DNA of 64,000 nucleotides from Novosphingobium sp. Rr 2-17 (GTDB lineage Bacteria > Pseudomonadota > Alphaproteobacteria > Sphingomonadales > Sphingomonadaceae): assembly GCF_000272475.1 (NCBI RefSeq), contig NZ_AKFJ01000005.1, forward strand, positions 62,001 to 126,000, read 5' to 3'. The stretch's first letter is position 1, and each line of letters opens with the position of its first letter. Under the pieces are notes generated by a model, which ran no database searches, was not told where the DNA came from, and saw only the letters and a program-made list of their open reading frames with translations. The position numbers were made by a program, and so were the translations under genes. Shown piece after piece: positions 9,814-18,796 of the stretch.

Positions 9814-9833
9814 GTTTCAAATGAAGCTGAAAC
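9814..9833. promoter_or_regulatory. Inverted repeat, candidate operator for the hupE unit
   Basis: A perfect inverted repeat GTTTCA-N8-TGAAAC lies 108 bp upstream of the hupE start in an otherwise featureless 279-bp gap. No regulator gene is adjacent. The binding protein is unknown. Confidence 0.3.
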
Positions 9834-9985
9834 GTTTGCTACAATGCCGGAAAACTGCGGAAACTGGTAAGAAACAGGATGAACTTGAACGTACAAATTC
9901 ATCTGCTGGTCGCGCCACGAAGCGACGCACTATCCCACCCGGCCCATTGACGCCTCCTGTCCTCAAAAATCTAGGGGCTACTCAG

Positions 9986-10450
9986 CTACCTCACCGGCTG
10001 GGTTGGATAGGGCGTCCCATCTTTGTGGAAGTAGCCGTCCCCGCTGAATTTCATGTCGATGTCAGAATACGCGCCCGAACCGTTGCGGTCACCGGCACTG
10101 ACGGCGATGAAGCTGCAATCCTCAGCACTTTCGTTGATGACGTGGTGGCCATTGGCTACCCCCTTGGCCCAAGCACAGACATCGCCGGGGCGTAGAACGG
10201 TTCGTCCGTCGTCCTCCACAAGCACTGCCTCTCCGGTCAGCATGACGAGGAGTTCGTCCTCGTCATCGTGCCAGTGGCGCTGGCTGGACCAGGCGCCGGG
10301 CTTGAGCACGACATGGCTCGCGCCCATTTCTGTCAATCCGCCTGCTGGTGCGAGGCGGCGCCACCAGCGACCTTCGACGGGCTTGTCTAAGGGGGCGGGG
10401 TAGCCGGTGCGATTGCCCGGTTCGATGGCGTCGATATCGATCCTGGGCAT
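9986..10450 (-). CDS. Cupin-domain protein
   Basis: 154 residues. The ATG at 10450 is preferred over the one at 10456 because AAGGA lies six bases upstream of it. One cupin domain is visible: SQRHWHDDEDELLVMLTGEAVLVED (motif 1, with the His-His-Glu type ligands) and ANGHHVINESAEDCSFIAVS (motif 2 region), so a metal-binding small barrel is likely. It is divergent from dapE across 55 bp and shares that promoter region. The precise reaction is not recognisable; relatives are annotated only as cupins. Confidence 0.75.
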   Translation of the reverse strand: MPRIDIDAIEPGNRTGYPAPLDKPVEGRWWRRLAPAGGLTEMGASHVVLKPGAWSSQRHWHDDEDELLVMLTGEAVLVEDDGRTVLRPGDVCAWAKGVANGHHVINESAEDCSFIAVSAGDRNGSGAYSDIDMKFSGDGYFHKDGTPYPTQPVR

Positions 10451-10505
10451 GGGCATTCCTTGCGAGTCTGGCCTTGGACAACGGGTTGTGCGATGGCGCT
10501 GGCCT

Positions 10506-11654
10506 ATGTCACAGACCGCCAGCCAGACCGCAAGCGCCGCCAATCTCGCCCATGCCCTGATCGCGTGTGAAAGCGTGACACCCGCGACCGGAAGAGTGTT
10601 TGACTGCCTGCAGGGAATGCTTGCTCCGCTGGGCTTCGAGGTGGTGCGCTTCCTTGCAGGTGAGGCGCCAGACGGCCCGGTCGAGAACTTGTTCGCCATC
10701 CGGCGAGGGCCGCCGGGCACGCGGCACTTCGCTTTTGCTGGCCATCTCGACGTTGTACCGCCGGGCGAAGGGTGGACGTCCGCCCCCTTTGCGCCGGAGA
10801 TCCGTAGCGATCTGCTGTACGGACGCGGCGCGGTGGACATGAAGGGTTCGATCGCGGCGATGGTGGCGGCGGTGCGTGATGTTCCGATTGAGGCCGGCAC
10901 GATTAGCTTCGTCATTACGGGGGACGAGGAAGGTCCGGCACGCTTCGGCACGCTGGCGCTGATAGACCTCATGCGCGAGCGTGGCGACATTCCCGACTTG
11001 TGCCTGGTGGGGGAACCCACTTCGGTCAACCGGCTGGGCGACATGATGAAGGTCGGCCGTCGCGGATCGGTGAACATCTGGCTGGAGGTCGAGGGGGTGC
11101 AAGGCCACGTCGCTTACCCGCACCTGGCCGACAACCCGATCACCAAGCTGGTCGCCATGCTTTCCGAGCTGGGCGCGTTGGTGCTCGACGAAGGGACCGA
11201 TTGGTTCCAGGCCAGCAACCTGGAGGTGACCGACATCTCGTGCGGCAACCCTACCACCAACATCATTCCGGCCCAGGCGAGCGCGCGCCTCTCCATCCGC
11301 TTCAACGATTTGCACACTGGGCAGCAACTGGCCGATCGCGTGGCCGCTATCGCCCAGAACCATGGCGGCACCGCCCGCGCCGTCATATCCGGCGAGGCGT
11401 TCCTGACCCAGCCCGGCGTTTTCTCGGCGCTGTTGGCCGAGGCGATCCGGAGCGAAACCGGGGTCGAGCCTGAATTGTCCACCAGCGGTGGCACGTCCGA
11501 CGCCCGGTTCCTGAAGGACTTGTCACCGGTGATCGAGTTCGGGTTGTCCAACGCGACGATGCACAAACGCGATGAAGCCGTAGCGGTGGCGGACCTGGAA
11601 ACGCTCGCGCGCATCTATCGCCGAGTGACGGTAGCGTCGCTAGGAGCGACGTAA
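10506..11654 (+). CDS. dapE: Succinyl-diaminopimelate desuccinylase
   Basis: 382 residues from ATG 10506; the frame is open further upstream but the protein family begins here. DapE hydrolyses N-succinyl-LL-2,6-diaminopimelate, giving LL-diaminopimelate for lysine and peptidoglycan. M20 family signatures are all present: FAGHLDVVPPGEGW (first zinc His and catalytic Asp), YGRGAVDMKGSIAAM (bridging Asp), VITGDEEGPA (catalytic Glu and zinc Glu), CLVGEPTS, and STSGGTSDARFL near the C terminus, which separates DapE from ArgE. The gene stands alone. Confidence 0.92.
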   Translation: MSQTASQTASAANLAHALIACESVTPATGRVFDCLQGMLAPLGFEVVRFLAGEAPDGPVENLFAIRRGPPGTRHFAFAGHLDVVPPGEGWTSAPFAPEIRSDLLYGRGAVDMKGSIAAMVAAVRDVPIEAGTISFVITGDEEGPARFGTLALIDLMRERGDIPDLCLVGEPTSVNRLGDMMKVGRRGSVNIWLEVEGVQGHVAYPHLADNPITKLVAMLSELGALVLDEGTDWFQASNLEVTDISCGNPTTNIIPAQASARLSIRFNDLHTGQQLADRVAAIAQNHGGTARAVISGEAFLTQPGVFSALLAEAIRSETGVEPELSTSGGTSDARFLKDLSPVIEFGLSNATMHKRDEAVAVADLETLARIYRRVTVASLGAT

Positions 11655-11985
11655 GCTGGCAGTGGCAGCCGCTTCTCGATGTGCTTCACTATGGTGACCT
11701 TGCGCGCAACGGTGATGGCTGTTCCTGGAATGCTGTAGGCACCCCGAGCCAGACTTCCGGCAGCGATTCGCTTGCACCGGGTATCAGGGGTCTGCACGGC
11801 ACAGTGCACCGCAGCAAACCCCACGGGAATACCTTTCGACCCTATAAGAGGGATTTTCTTATCTGCTGCTCTCATTAGCGGGCGAGAAGCCCTGAAAACC
11901 TGGGACATCTGCCCTGGTTGCGGTAGCTTGTGTTAAATAGTGAACAGATTTTCTAGGTATAAAAACTTATATGGTTGGGGGTTTG

Positions 11986-12147
11986 TCAGTTAGGCATCAC
12001 GTTCAATTTCCACACGGCATGCTTGTGCCGCCGGATAGCTTTATTACAGTATTTACAATGACCAATGTAATGGAAGCCATCCCATAAGACATTTTCTCTG
12101 ACAGGCCTGTGCCTATTCATGAAGCACAATGGTAATGGAATATTCAC
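11986..12147 (-). CDS. Small putative zinc-ribbon protein
   Basis: About 53 residues from a possible GTG (an ATG at 12120 would give 44). The sequence CFMNRHRPVRENVLWDG is followed by GHCKYCNKAIRRHKHAVW: a CxxC plus upstream Cys and several His, resembling small sphingomonad proteins with the pattern RHRP...WDG..Y.G.C..C...I.R..H..W. No function is known. It lies in a 690-bp, notably AT-richer gap between dapE and nadB. Start and reality are uncertain. The rest of that gap (11655-11985 and 12148-12341) holds only weak frames. Confidence 0.4.
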   Translation of the reverse strand: MNIPLPLCFMNRHRPVRENVLWDGFHYIGHCKYCNKAIRRHKHAVWKLNVMPN

Positions 12148-12341
12148 GATCTTCGACACCTCGGCAAAAATGCGAGAGCTGATTACGCCGCTAATATGAT
12201 TTTCGACCACAAGCTGACTTGCTTCGCAGCATCGTCGCTCCCCGCTACTTGATACTCCCGTTTGTGTCGCGCCGCAACATGGTTCGATGTGGAGATGCAA
12301 AGAGTTTGCGGTTGGTGCGGCGCCTTGGCTAGGGAGGCGTC

Positions 12342-13940
12342 ATGCAACTGTCTTCTCCTGCAAACCGCTCTTTTGACGTCATCGTCGTCGGCTCCGGCGC
12401 TGCCGGTCTGACTGCTGCTCTGGCCTTGGCCGGTACGCACAAGGTCGCGGTCCTGGCCAAGGGCACGCTGACCGGGGGATCGACCGCGTGGGCGCAAGGC
12501 GGCATCGCCGCCGTGCTCGATGCGGGTGACACGTTCGAGGAGCATGTCCGCGATACGATGATCGCGGGCGCTGGCCTTAACCGGCGCGAAACGGTGGAGT
12601 TCGTGATCGAGCGGGCGCCGCATGCGATCGAGCGGCTGATGGAGCTGGGCGTGCCGTTCAACACCGAGGGCAACGCGCTGCACCTGACGCGCGAGGGCGG
12701 GCATTCGCATCGCCGCATCGTCCATGTGAACGACGCCACCGGCTGGGCCGTGCAGGAAGCGCTGCTGCGCGCGGCGCAGGCGCACCCCAACATCACGCTG
12801 CTGCCGGGGCGGTCCTGCATCGACCTCATCTCCGGGCGGCACGAGTTGCGCTATTCGGGATCGGGCCGCGTCTGGGGCGTCTACGCGCTGGACGAGGCGA
12901 CTGGGCGGGTCGAAGCGCTCACCGCGCGCGCCACCATCCTGGCGACCGGCGGTGCCGGACGCGTCTACCAGTTCAGCACTGCGCCACGGGGCGCCACCGG
13001 GGATGGCATCGCCATGGCGTGGCGGGCCGGCGCGCGGGTCTCCAACATGGAGATGATGCAGTTCCACCCAACCTGCCTCTACAACCTGGAGATCAAGAAC
13101 TTCCTCATCACAGAGGCGGTGCGCGGCGAGGGCGGGCATCTGTTGCACCCGGTCACCGGCAAGCGCTTCATGCCCGACTACGACGAGCGCGCCGAGCTGG
13201 CCCCGCGTGACATCGTGGCGCGTGCGATCGACGACCAGATCAAGCGCTATGGCCTGGATTACGTCCACCTGGATATCAGCCACAAGCCGCCCGAGTTCGT
13301 GCGCGAGCATTTCCCGACGATCTACGAGAAGCTACTGGGCCTGGGCATCGACATGACCACGCAGCCGATCCCGGTGGTGCCGGCGCAGCACTACACCTGC
13401 GGCGGCGTCGTCATCGACCTGGATGGCAAGACTGACCTGCCGGGCCTCTACGCTGCTGGCGAATGCACAGAAAGCGGATTGCACGGGGCCAATCGCCTAG
13501 CATCCAACTCGCTGCTGGAATGCTTCGTCTTCGGCGAATCGAGCGCCGCGCATATCCTGGCGCATTGGGACGAGTTCGATGAACCCGTGCCGGTTCGGCC
13601 GTGGGACGCCAGCCGCGTGACCGATTCCGACGAGGAAGTGGTCATCAAGCAAAACTGGACCGAGATCCGCCGCTTCATGTGGAACTACGTCGGCATCGTG
13701 CGCACCACCAAGCGGTTGGAGCGGGCGATGCACCGCGTGCGGATGCTCAATGGCGAGGTGGAGGAATACTACCGCCACTTCCGCGTCTCGACCGACCTGA
13801 TCGAGCTGCGCAACTTGCTGCAGACTGCCGAACTGATCGTGTCATCCGCGCTCAAGCGGCACGAGAGCCGGGGGCTGCACTATACGCTGGACTACCCAGC
13901 CACCAATCAAGAGCCGCTGGATACGGTCTTGGTGCCTTAA
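12342..13940 (+). CDS. nadB: L-aspartate oxidase
   Basis: 532 residues, the family's normal length. It oxidises L-aspartate to iminosuccinate, the first step of NAD synthesis, using FAD. Visible: the Rossmann motif VVGSGAAGLTAALALA (about 12-27), STAWAQGGIAAVLDAGDT, ATILATGGAGRVY, EMMQFHPTCLY with the succinate-dehydrogenase-type active-site region, AQHYTCGGVVIDLDG and GLHGANRLASNSLLE. A strong GGGAGG ribosome site precedes the ATG. nadA and nadC are not adjacent. Confident. Confidence 0.95.
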   Translation: MQLSSPANRSFDVIVVGSGAAGLTAALALAGTHKVAVLAKGTLTGGSTAWAQGGIAAVLDAGDTFEEHVRDTMIAGAGLNRRETVEFVIERAPHAIERLMELGVPFNTEGNALHLTREGGHSHRRIVHVNDATGWAVQEALLRAAQAHPNITLLPGRSCIDLISGRHELRYSGSGRVWGVYALDEATGRVEALTARATILATGGAGRVYQFSTAPRGATGDGIAMAWRAGARVSNMEMMQFHPTCLYNLEIKNFLITEAVRGEGGHLLHPVTGKRFMPDYDERAELAPRDIVARAIDDQIKRYGLDYVHLDISHKPPEFVREHFPTIYEKLLGLGIDMTTQPIPVVPAQHYTCGGVVIDLDGKTDLPGLYAAGECTESGLHGANRLASNSLLECFVFGESSAAHILAHWDEFDEPVPVRPWDASRVTDSDEEVVIKQNWTEIRRFMWNYVGIVRTTKRLERAMHRVRMLNGEVEEYYRHFRVSTDLIELRNLLQTAELIVSSALKRHESRGLHYTLDYPATNQEPLDTVLVP

Positions 13941-13950
13941 GGAAAGCCCG

Positions 13951-13977
13951 GGCGCCGCGGGGCTCTATAGCGGCGCC
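13951..13977. terminator. Hairpin between convergent nadB and glsB-like gene
   Basis: GGCGCCGC at 13951-13958 pairs with GCGGCGCC at 13970-13977 across an 11-base loop, eleven bases after the nadB stop. There is no T run, so it is a probable rather than certain terminator. Confidence 0.5.
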
Positions 13978-14011
13978 TAAATTCGCTTACGGCGGATTTT
14001 CAAAACAGCCC

Positions 14012-14257
14012 TCAGAAATTGATGTGCAGCATCCGACCCAGGAAGATCAGCACCAAGGCGCCAACGATCGAGGCAAGGCACCCCGCCTGGCTGAAATCGC
14101 GGCCACCGCGGCTGGTAACGAGCCCGGCGACGAGAGAGCCGCCGATACCTAGCAGGATGGTGGCAATCCAACCCATAGGTACGGGACCGGGATAGAAGTA
14201 GCGCGCCAGTCCGCCGATGATGAGGCCGCTGATGATGGCGCCGATGATGTTCAACAT
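14012..14257 (-). CDS. GlsB/YeaQ/YmgE-family stress membrane protein
   Basis: 81 residues from ATG 14257; the frame extends 29 codons upstream but without family similarity. Three short hydrophobic segments rich in Gly (IIGAIISGLIIGGLARYFYPG, MGWIATILLGIGGSLVAGLV, ASIVGALVLIFLGRML) match the transglycosylase-associated family, small inner-membrane proteins induced by general stress in many bacteria. Molecular function is unknown. It is convergent with nadB. Confidence 0.85.
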   Translation of the reverse strand: MLNIIGAIISGLIIGGLARYFYPGPVPMGWIATILLGIGGSLVAGLVTSRGGRDFSQAGCLASIVGALVLIFLGRMLHINF

Positions 14258-14933
14258 GGTAACCCGAACTCCGGTGGTCGATGCGAAACCTTGAGGATCA
14301 AACTGGTCCGCGTCGATAAAACGCCAAGAGTATCGCGGTTGCACGCAAATTTTTCACACATCAACGCTGGGATCGTCGATCCGCCATCTCCGATCGACGG
14401 GGGTCGAACGTGATGGCCCGATTGCCCGATGAGCCAACTCGGCTCGTCGCAAGTACGATTCAGTCTGGCGGAATTTATGTGGAAAAATTTTGTCGCTAAT
14501 CCAGCAAATTGGCTCTTGCATTCGAAACGGAGGAAGGACTTCCCACGCGTCGCGGGCCTATCGGTGATTGTCAAAGCCATTGGCGATGGGGCGAGTGTTC
14601 GACCCGCCCCTCTTGCGTCCTGCTGAGGAAAGGGCACTATGGGTTGTGGCGTGTCGCTGTGTAGGCATCAACACCTTGCGTTGATACGAATTGGGCCGGT
14701 GCGGCCCGTCGCGGCAATCGGGGATTGATACGAGGGCCCGCCACAGCGATTTACCATAGGTCCGATGGGGAAGATCGTTCTCATTTTGTACTGGTTGCGC
14801 TACGCGAGAGGTTCGCCGCTCGCCAAGTCGCAATCGTTCGTCGGACCGCTCGATACGCTGTGGACCATCATCGCGGTGGTTCGATCGCAGCAAAGAAGGT
14901 TGTGACGACGGCTTTGAGGACTTGGGGGCGCCA
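14258..14933. other. 676-bp intergenic region upstream of nrdA
   Basis: No convincing coding frame is seen. It should contain the promoters of the GlsB-like gene and of nrdA. A direct repeat TTGATACGA occurs at 14681 and 14725. I did not find a clear NrdR-box pair by eye. Confidence 0.5.
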
Positions 14934-16994
14934 ATGGATTTCAGGAACGGAAGCGACGGTCGTGAAGAAGATTTTGACGTGAGCGGACAAGTCGAGATGG
15001 ATGGGCTCTACGTCCCGGCCCGGACCCCCGCTCCGAAAACGGCGACCCAACCGGGTGCGGCCAAACAGGAAAAGGAGGCTTCGGCCGTGATCATGGACAA
15101 GATCGATACCGCAACGGCCGAACGCGTCGACGCGCCCGAGGTGACGGCAGCGCCCGAGCCGGCAAAGCTGTACAGCGATTCCAAGACGATCAATGCACGC
15201 CGGTTCACGATCGTGACCGATGACGCGCGCGACGCGCTGCTGACCGACTTCGGCAAGGAAACGCTCGACGATCGCTACTTGCTGCCGGGCGAGAAGTACC
15301 AGGATCTGTTCGCCCGCGTCGCCGATGCTTATGCGGACGACCAGGAGCACGCGCAGCGCCTGTACGACTATATCTCGAAGCTGTGGTTCATGCCGGCGAC
15401 GCCGGTGCTCTCGAACGGCGGCACCGGGCGCGGTTTGCCGATCTCGTGCTATCTCAATTCGGTGGACGACAGCCTCGAAGGCATCGTCGCCACCTGGAAC
15501 GAGAACGTCTGGCTCGCCTCGCGCGGCGGCGGCATCGGCACTTACTGGGGCAACGTGCGCGGCATCGGCGAGCCGGTGGGCCTCAACGGCAAGACCAGCG
15601 GCATCATTCCCTTCGTGCGCGTGATGGATTCGCTCACCCTCGCGATCAGCCAGGGCAGCCTGCGTCGCGGCTCGGCGGCATGCTACCTCGACGTCTCGCA
15701 CCCCGAGATCGAGGAGTTCCTCGAAATCCGCAAGACCAGCGGCGACTTCAACCGCAAGGCGCTCAACCTGCACCACGGCGTGCTGCTGACCGACGAGTTC
15801 ATGGAAGCCGTGCGCGACGGCGCCGACTTCCCGCTGCGCAGTCCCAAGGACGGCTCGGTGCGCAGCACCGTCAATGCTCGCTCGCTGTTCCAGAAGCTGG
15901 TCGAAGTGCGCCTTGCCACCGGCGAGCCGTACCTCGTCTTCTCCGACACCGTGAACCGCATGATGCCCAAGCATCACCGCGACCTGGGCCTCAAGGTCTC
16001 GACCTCGAACTTGTGCTCGGAAATCACGCTGCCGACGGGACGTGACCACTTGGGCAACGATCGCACCGCGGTGTGCTGCCTGTCCTCGCTCAACCTGGAA
16101 ACCTGGGAAGAGTGGAAGGGCGACAAGCGCTTCATCGAAGACGTGCTGCGTTGCCTCGACAACGTCCTGCAGGACTATATCGACCGCGCGCCCGACGAGA
16201 TGGCCCGCGCCAAGTACTCCGCCGCCCGCGAACGCTCGGTGGGCATGGGGGTGATGGGATTCCACTCGTACCTGCAGAAGCGCGGCATCGCCTTCGAAAG
16301 CGCAATGGCCAAGGCGTTGAACCTGCAGATGTTCCAGCACATCGCCGCCAAGGCCGACGAAGCCTCGCTGATGCTCGCGCACGAGCGCGGCGCGTGCCCG
16401 GATGCCGCCGACATGGGCGTGATGCAGCGCTTCAGCTGCAAGATGGCGATCGCGCCCACCGCGTCGATCAGCATCATCTGCGGTGGCACCTCGGCCTGCA
16501 TCGAGCCGATTCCGGCCAACATCTATACCCACAAGACGCTGTCGGGCAGCTTCGTGGTCAAGAACCCATACCTGGAAAAGCTGCTCGCTTCGAAGAGCAA
16601 GGATTCCAACAACGTGTGGAATTCGATCCTCGAACACGGCGGCTCGATCCAGCACCTGGATTTCCTGAGCGCCGACGAAAAGGCGATCTACAAGACCAGC
16701 TTCGAGATCGATCAGCGCTGGCTGCTCGAATTCGCGGCCGATCGCACCCCCTACATCGACCAGGCACAGTCGCTGAACTTGTTCATCCCGGCTGACGTCG
16801 ACAAGTGGGACTTGATGATGCTGCACTTCCAGGCCTGGGAGAAGGGCATCAAGTCGCTGTACTATCTGCGCTCCAAGTCGATCCAGCGCGCGGGCTTTGC
16901 CGGTGGCGTCGAGGCCGACAACACCAGCGAACTGCCTAAGTTCGAACTGACGAGCGAGACCACCGACTACGACGAGTGCCTCGCCTGCCAATGA
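14934..16994 (+). CDS. nrdA: Ribonucleoside-diphosphate reductase, alpha subunit (class Ia)
   Basis: 686 residues from ATG 14934. It reduces NDPs to dNDPs together with NrdB. Active-site cysteines are visible: Cys172 in LPISCYLNS, Cys361 in NLCSEI (radical site), the CC pair at 381/382 in AVCCLSSLN, and the C-terminal shuttle pair Cys682/Cys685 in DECLACQ. The loop IAPTASISIICGGTSACIEP and LNLFIPADVDKWDLM are typical. After a low-complexity N-terminal tail (about 1-75) the chain goes straight into the reductase domain, so I see no ATP-cone. nrdB lies 2.4 kb downstream instead of next door. A terminator follows. Confidence 0.94.
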   Translation: MDFRNGSDGREEDFDVSGQVEMDGLYVPARTPAPKTATQPGAAKQEKEASAVIMDKIDTATAERVDAPEVTAAPEPAKLYSDSKTINARRFTIVTDDARDALLTDFGKETLDDRYLLPGEKYQDLFARVADAYADDQEHAQRLYDYISKLWFMPATPVLSNGGTGRGLPISCYLNSVDDSLEGIVATWNENVWLASRGGGIGTYWGNVRGIGEPVGLNGKTSGIIPFVRVMDSLTLAISQGSLRRGSAACYLDVSHPEIEEFLEIRKTSGDFNRKALNLHHGVLLTDEFMEAVRDGADFPLRSPKDGSVRSTVNARSLFQKLVEVRLATGEPYLVFSDTVNRMMPKHHRDLGLKVSTSNLCSEITLPTGRDHLGNDRTAVCCLSSLNLETWEEWKGDKRFIEDVLRCLDNVLQDYIDRAPDEMARAKYSAARERSVGMGVMGFHSYLQKRGIAFESAMAKALNLQMFQHIAAKADEASLMLAHERGACPDAADMGVMQRFSCKMAIAPTASISIICGGTSACIEPIPANIYTHKTLSGSFVVKNPYLEKLLASKSKDSNNVWNSILEHGGSIQHLDFLSADEKAIYKTSFEIDQRWLLEFAADRTPYIDQAQSLNLFIPADVDKWDLMMLHFQAWEKGIKSLYYLRSKSIQRAGFAGGVEADNTSELPKFELTSETTDYDECLACQ

Positions 16995-17023
16995 TGGGCT
17001 GAGCGACACATTACCACCGAGGG

Positions 17024-17054
17024 CGGCCTTCCGAGCGATCGGGAGGCCGTTTTC
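17024..17054 (+). terminator. Rho-independent terminator of nrdA
   Basis: CGGCCTTCCGA pairs with TCGGGAGGCCG across a four-base loop and is followed by TTTTC. It starts 29 bases after the nrdA stop, so nrdA is not cotranscribed with nrdB. Confidence 0.8.
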
Positions 17055-17174
17055 GGTTGTTCGCCTCGTTAAATCTGTCGGGCGGTCGCGTTATCTGCCC
17101 ATCCCGCTTGGCGGGCGGAACTGCGGCGGCATCTGCACGTCCTTGGAAGTAACCACCTTCCAAAGGACACTTTC

Positions 17175-18260
17175 ATGCCCCCACCCACCAATCTGGTTCT
17201 TTTACCACAGGCTGAAACCCGAACCGCCGAGATCCGAACCGTCGATACCCTTGTCGATCTTGCACGCGGCGGCGCGGCGGGCGGCGCGGCAGGGCTCGTG
17301 GCGTCGGCGGCGATGAACGGGTTCCAGTCGCTAGTGACGCCCCTATTCCAGCCGTCCGGTTCCACCCCGCCCGCCACCGAGCAGGCGGCGCAACGGGCAG
17401 CCGTGCTCGTCTCGCGCTCGGGCATACGCTCGACGGACCGCACGGCCAGCGGCACCTTCGTCCACTACGTGATCGGGACCGCCACCGGCGTGATCTACGG
17501 CGCTATGGCAGAGACACGGCCCGGCGTGACGCGCTGGCAGGGCCTGGCGTTCGGATTGGCGGCAGCGACACTGATAGATCAGATCGCGGTACCTCTCGCC
17601 GGCCTCGCCCGCCCACCCTGGCGCTACACCGTGCGCACCCACCTTTACGGTTACGCCTCGCATCTGGTGTTCGGTCTCGTGACCGAGCAAGTGCGCAAAG
17701 TCCTGCGCCGCCGGAAAGAGGCGGCAGCTATGCCTCGCTCCGGCATCACCCTCGAAGACGTGGCATTGCCGCTGTTGATCGGGTTGGTAAACGGCCAACG
17801 CACGATGTCGCCGCCCGCCGCTGTTGCGATCGTAGCAGCCGGCAACGGATTGGCGCTGGGGCAAGCGCCGCTATCGCTGCTCGGCTCAAAATGGACCGGC
17901 GCGATCATGAGCGCGGCGGCTATCGGCGAGTTTGTGGCTGACAAGCAGCCCGGTATTCCTGCGCGCATCTCAATGCCGGGCCTGGCGGGTCGGGCAATGG
18001 GCGGCGCCTTGGCGGGCGCGGCGTCGGCGCGGCCTGGCAAGGCGTTGTTCTCCGCTGCCGTTGCGACGGGCGGGGCCTTGGCGGGCGCTTATATCAGCTA
18101 TCGCATGCGGATCGCACTTGCCCGTGCCATGGGCCGCGACCGCCCGGTTGCGTTTGCTGAAGACGCCATTGCCATTGCCGGCTCTGCGGCCTTGGCTGGC
18201 TACAGTGTCCTGCGACACAAACAACGAGAGGCGCGCGAACGAACTCTGCTGGCAGCGTGA
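17175..18260 (+). CDS. DUF1440 (YagU-like) - DUF4126 fusion membrane protein
   Basis: 361 residues. The N-terminal half (about 28-170) carries a Gly/Ala-rich helix, SGTFVHYVIGTATGVIYG and VRTHLYGYASHLVFGL, the pattern of DUF1440/YagU inner-membrane proteins. The C-terminal half (about 190-345) has LPLLIGLVNGQRTMSPPAAVA and GEFVADKQPGIPARI, characteristic of DUF4126. Several hydrophobic helices are spread over both. Both families are uncharacterised, YagU being linked to acid resistance in E. coli. It sits alone between nrdA and the DUF2171-type genes. The fusion itself is seen directly; function is not assigned. Confidence 0.7.
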   Translation: MPPPTNLVLLPQAETRTAEIRTVDTLVDLARGGAAGGAAGLVASAAMNGFQSLVTPLFQPSGSTPPATEQAAQRAAVLVSRSGIRSTDRTASGTFVHYVIGTATGVIYGAMAETRPGVTRWQGLAFGLAAATLIDQIAVPLAGLARPPWRYTVRTHLYGYASHLVFGLVTEQVRKVLRRRKEAAAMPRSGITLEDVALPLLIGLVNGQRTMSPPAAVAIVAAGNGLALGQAPLSLLGSKWTGAIMSAAAIGEFVADKQPGIPARISMPGLAGRAMGGALAGAASARPGKALFSAAVATGGALAGAYISYRMRIALARAMGRDRPVAFAEDAIAIAGSAALAGYSVLRHKQREARERTLLAA

Positions 18261-18372
18261 AGCTGCCACTGAGACGTCCGGAGGCAAGCGTGCGACAGCT
18301 TGCTCTCCGGGCGGTGCTCATCGGCTCATTCGGGAAAGGGGTCGCGATCTGCAGGCCCATCCGCCCACACCA

Positions 18373-18407
18373 AAAGCCCCGGCCTCCCGCAATGGAGACC
18401 GGGGCTT
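18373..18407 (-). terminator. Terminator for the DUF2171-type gene (possibly bidirectional)
   Basis: AAGCCCCGG-C-CTCC pairs with GGAG-A-CCGGGGCTT across six bases. On the minus strand the stem is followed by TTTGG. It lies between two convergent genes. Confidence 0.65.
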
Positions 18408-18455
18408 CGGAGACGGGCTATGAACCGCCCGTCTGGCTCAATTTCTTAAACGGCG

Positions 18456-18674
18456 TCAGACGCCGACTGGCAGTGGAGTGCCTTGCTTGAGATAGACGCG
18501 ATTGTCGTCGATCTTCTCGACATCGTCGATGGCAAAGTAGTGGTGCGAGCCATCGGCGCTGTCGGTGCGCGTAAGCTTGATCTGGTCGCCGTCCACATCA
18601 TCTACGGTGCCGACGTGCTGGCCCGTGCTGGTGGTTACTTCCATGTGCTCTTTGATGCGAAGCTTCTCGAACAT
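18456..18674 (-). CDS. DUF2171-family small protein
   Basis: 72 residues from ATG 18674 with GGAG ten bases upstream. IKEHMEVTTSTGQHVGTVDDVDGDQIKLTR followed by HHYFAIDDVEKI and VYLKQGTPLP is the DUF2171 pattern, a PRC-barrel-like small beta protein common in Sphingomonadales, often near general-stress genes. Function is unknown. A second, related gene lies just upstream on the same strand. Confidence 0.8.
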   Translation of the reverse strand: MFEKLRIKEHMEVTTSTGQHVGTVDDVDGDQIKLTRTDSADGSHHYFAIDDVEKIDDNRVYLKQGTPLPVGV

Positions 18675-18796
18675 TGTGAAATCTCCATGTCTCAAGGGGG
18701 CGTCTGAGGTACGTAGAGAGAACGATAACCGGGGCGTTTCCGTTCCTGCGCTTCGTCCCGTCCGAGCCACGGTTGAGGGCCTCAGGGAAAAGTGCC

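Noticed and set aside
11615..11908. Minus-strand 97-codon frame overlapping the end of dapE
   Set aside because: No recognisable family motif, and it overlaps a certain gene by 40 bases on the opposite strand.
12183..13310. Minus-strand 375-codon frame opposite nadB
   Set aside because: It is the antisense shadow of nadB in GC-rich DNA; its product is Arg/His/Gln-rich without domain signatures.
14681..14733. Direct repeat TTGATACGA twice upstream of nrdA
   Set aside because: Nine-base repeat with 44-base spacing does not match NrdR boxes or another known site; could be chance.
14868..17009. Minus-strand 713-codon frame opposite nrdA
   Set aside because: Antisense shadow of nrdA; composition biased to Arg, Gly, His and Val, no motifs.
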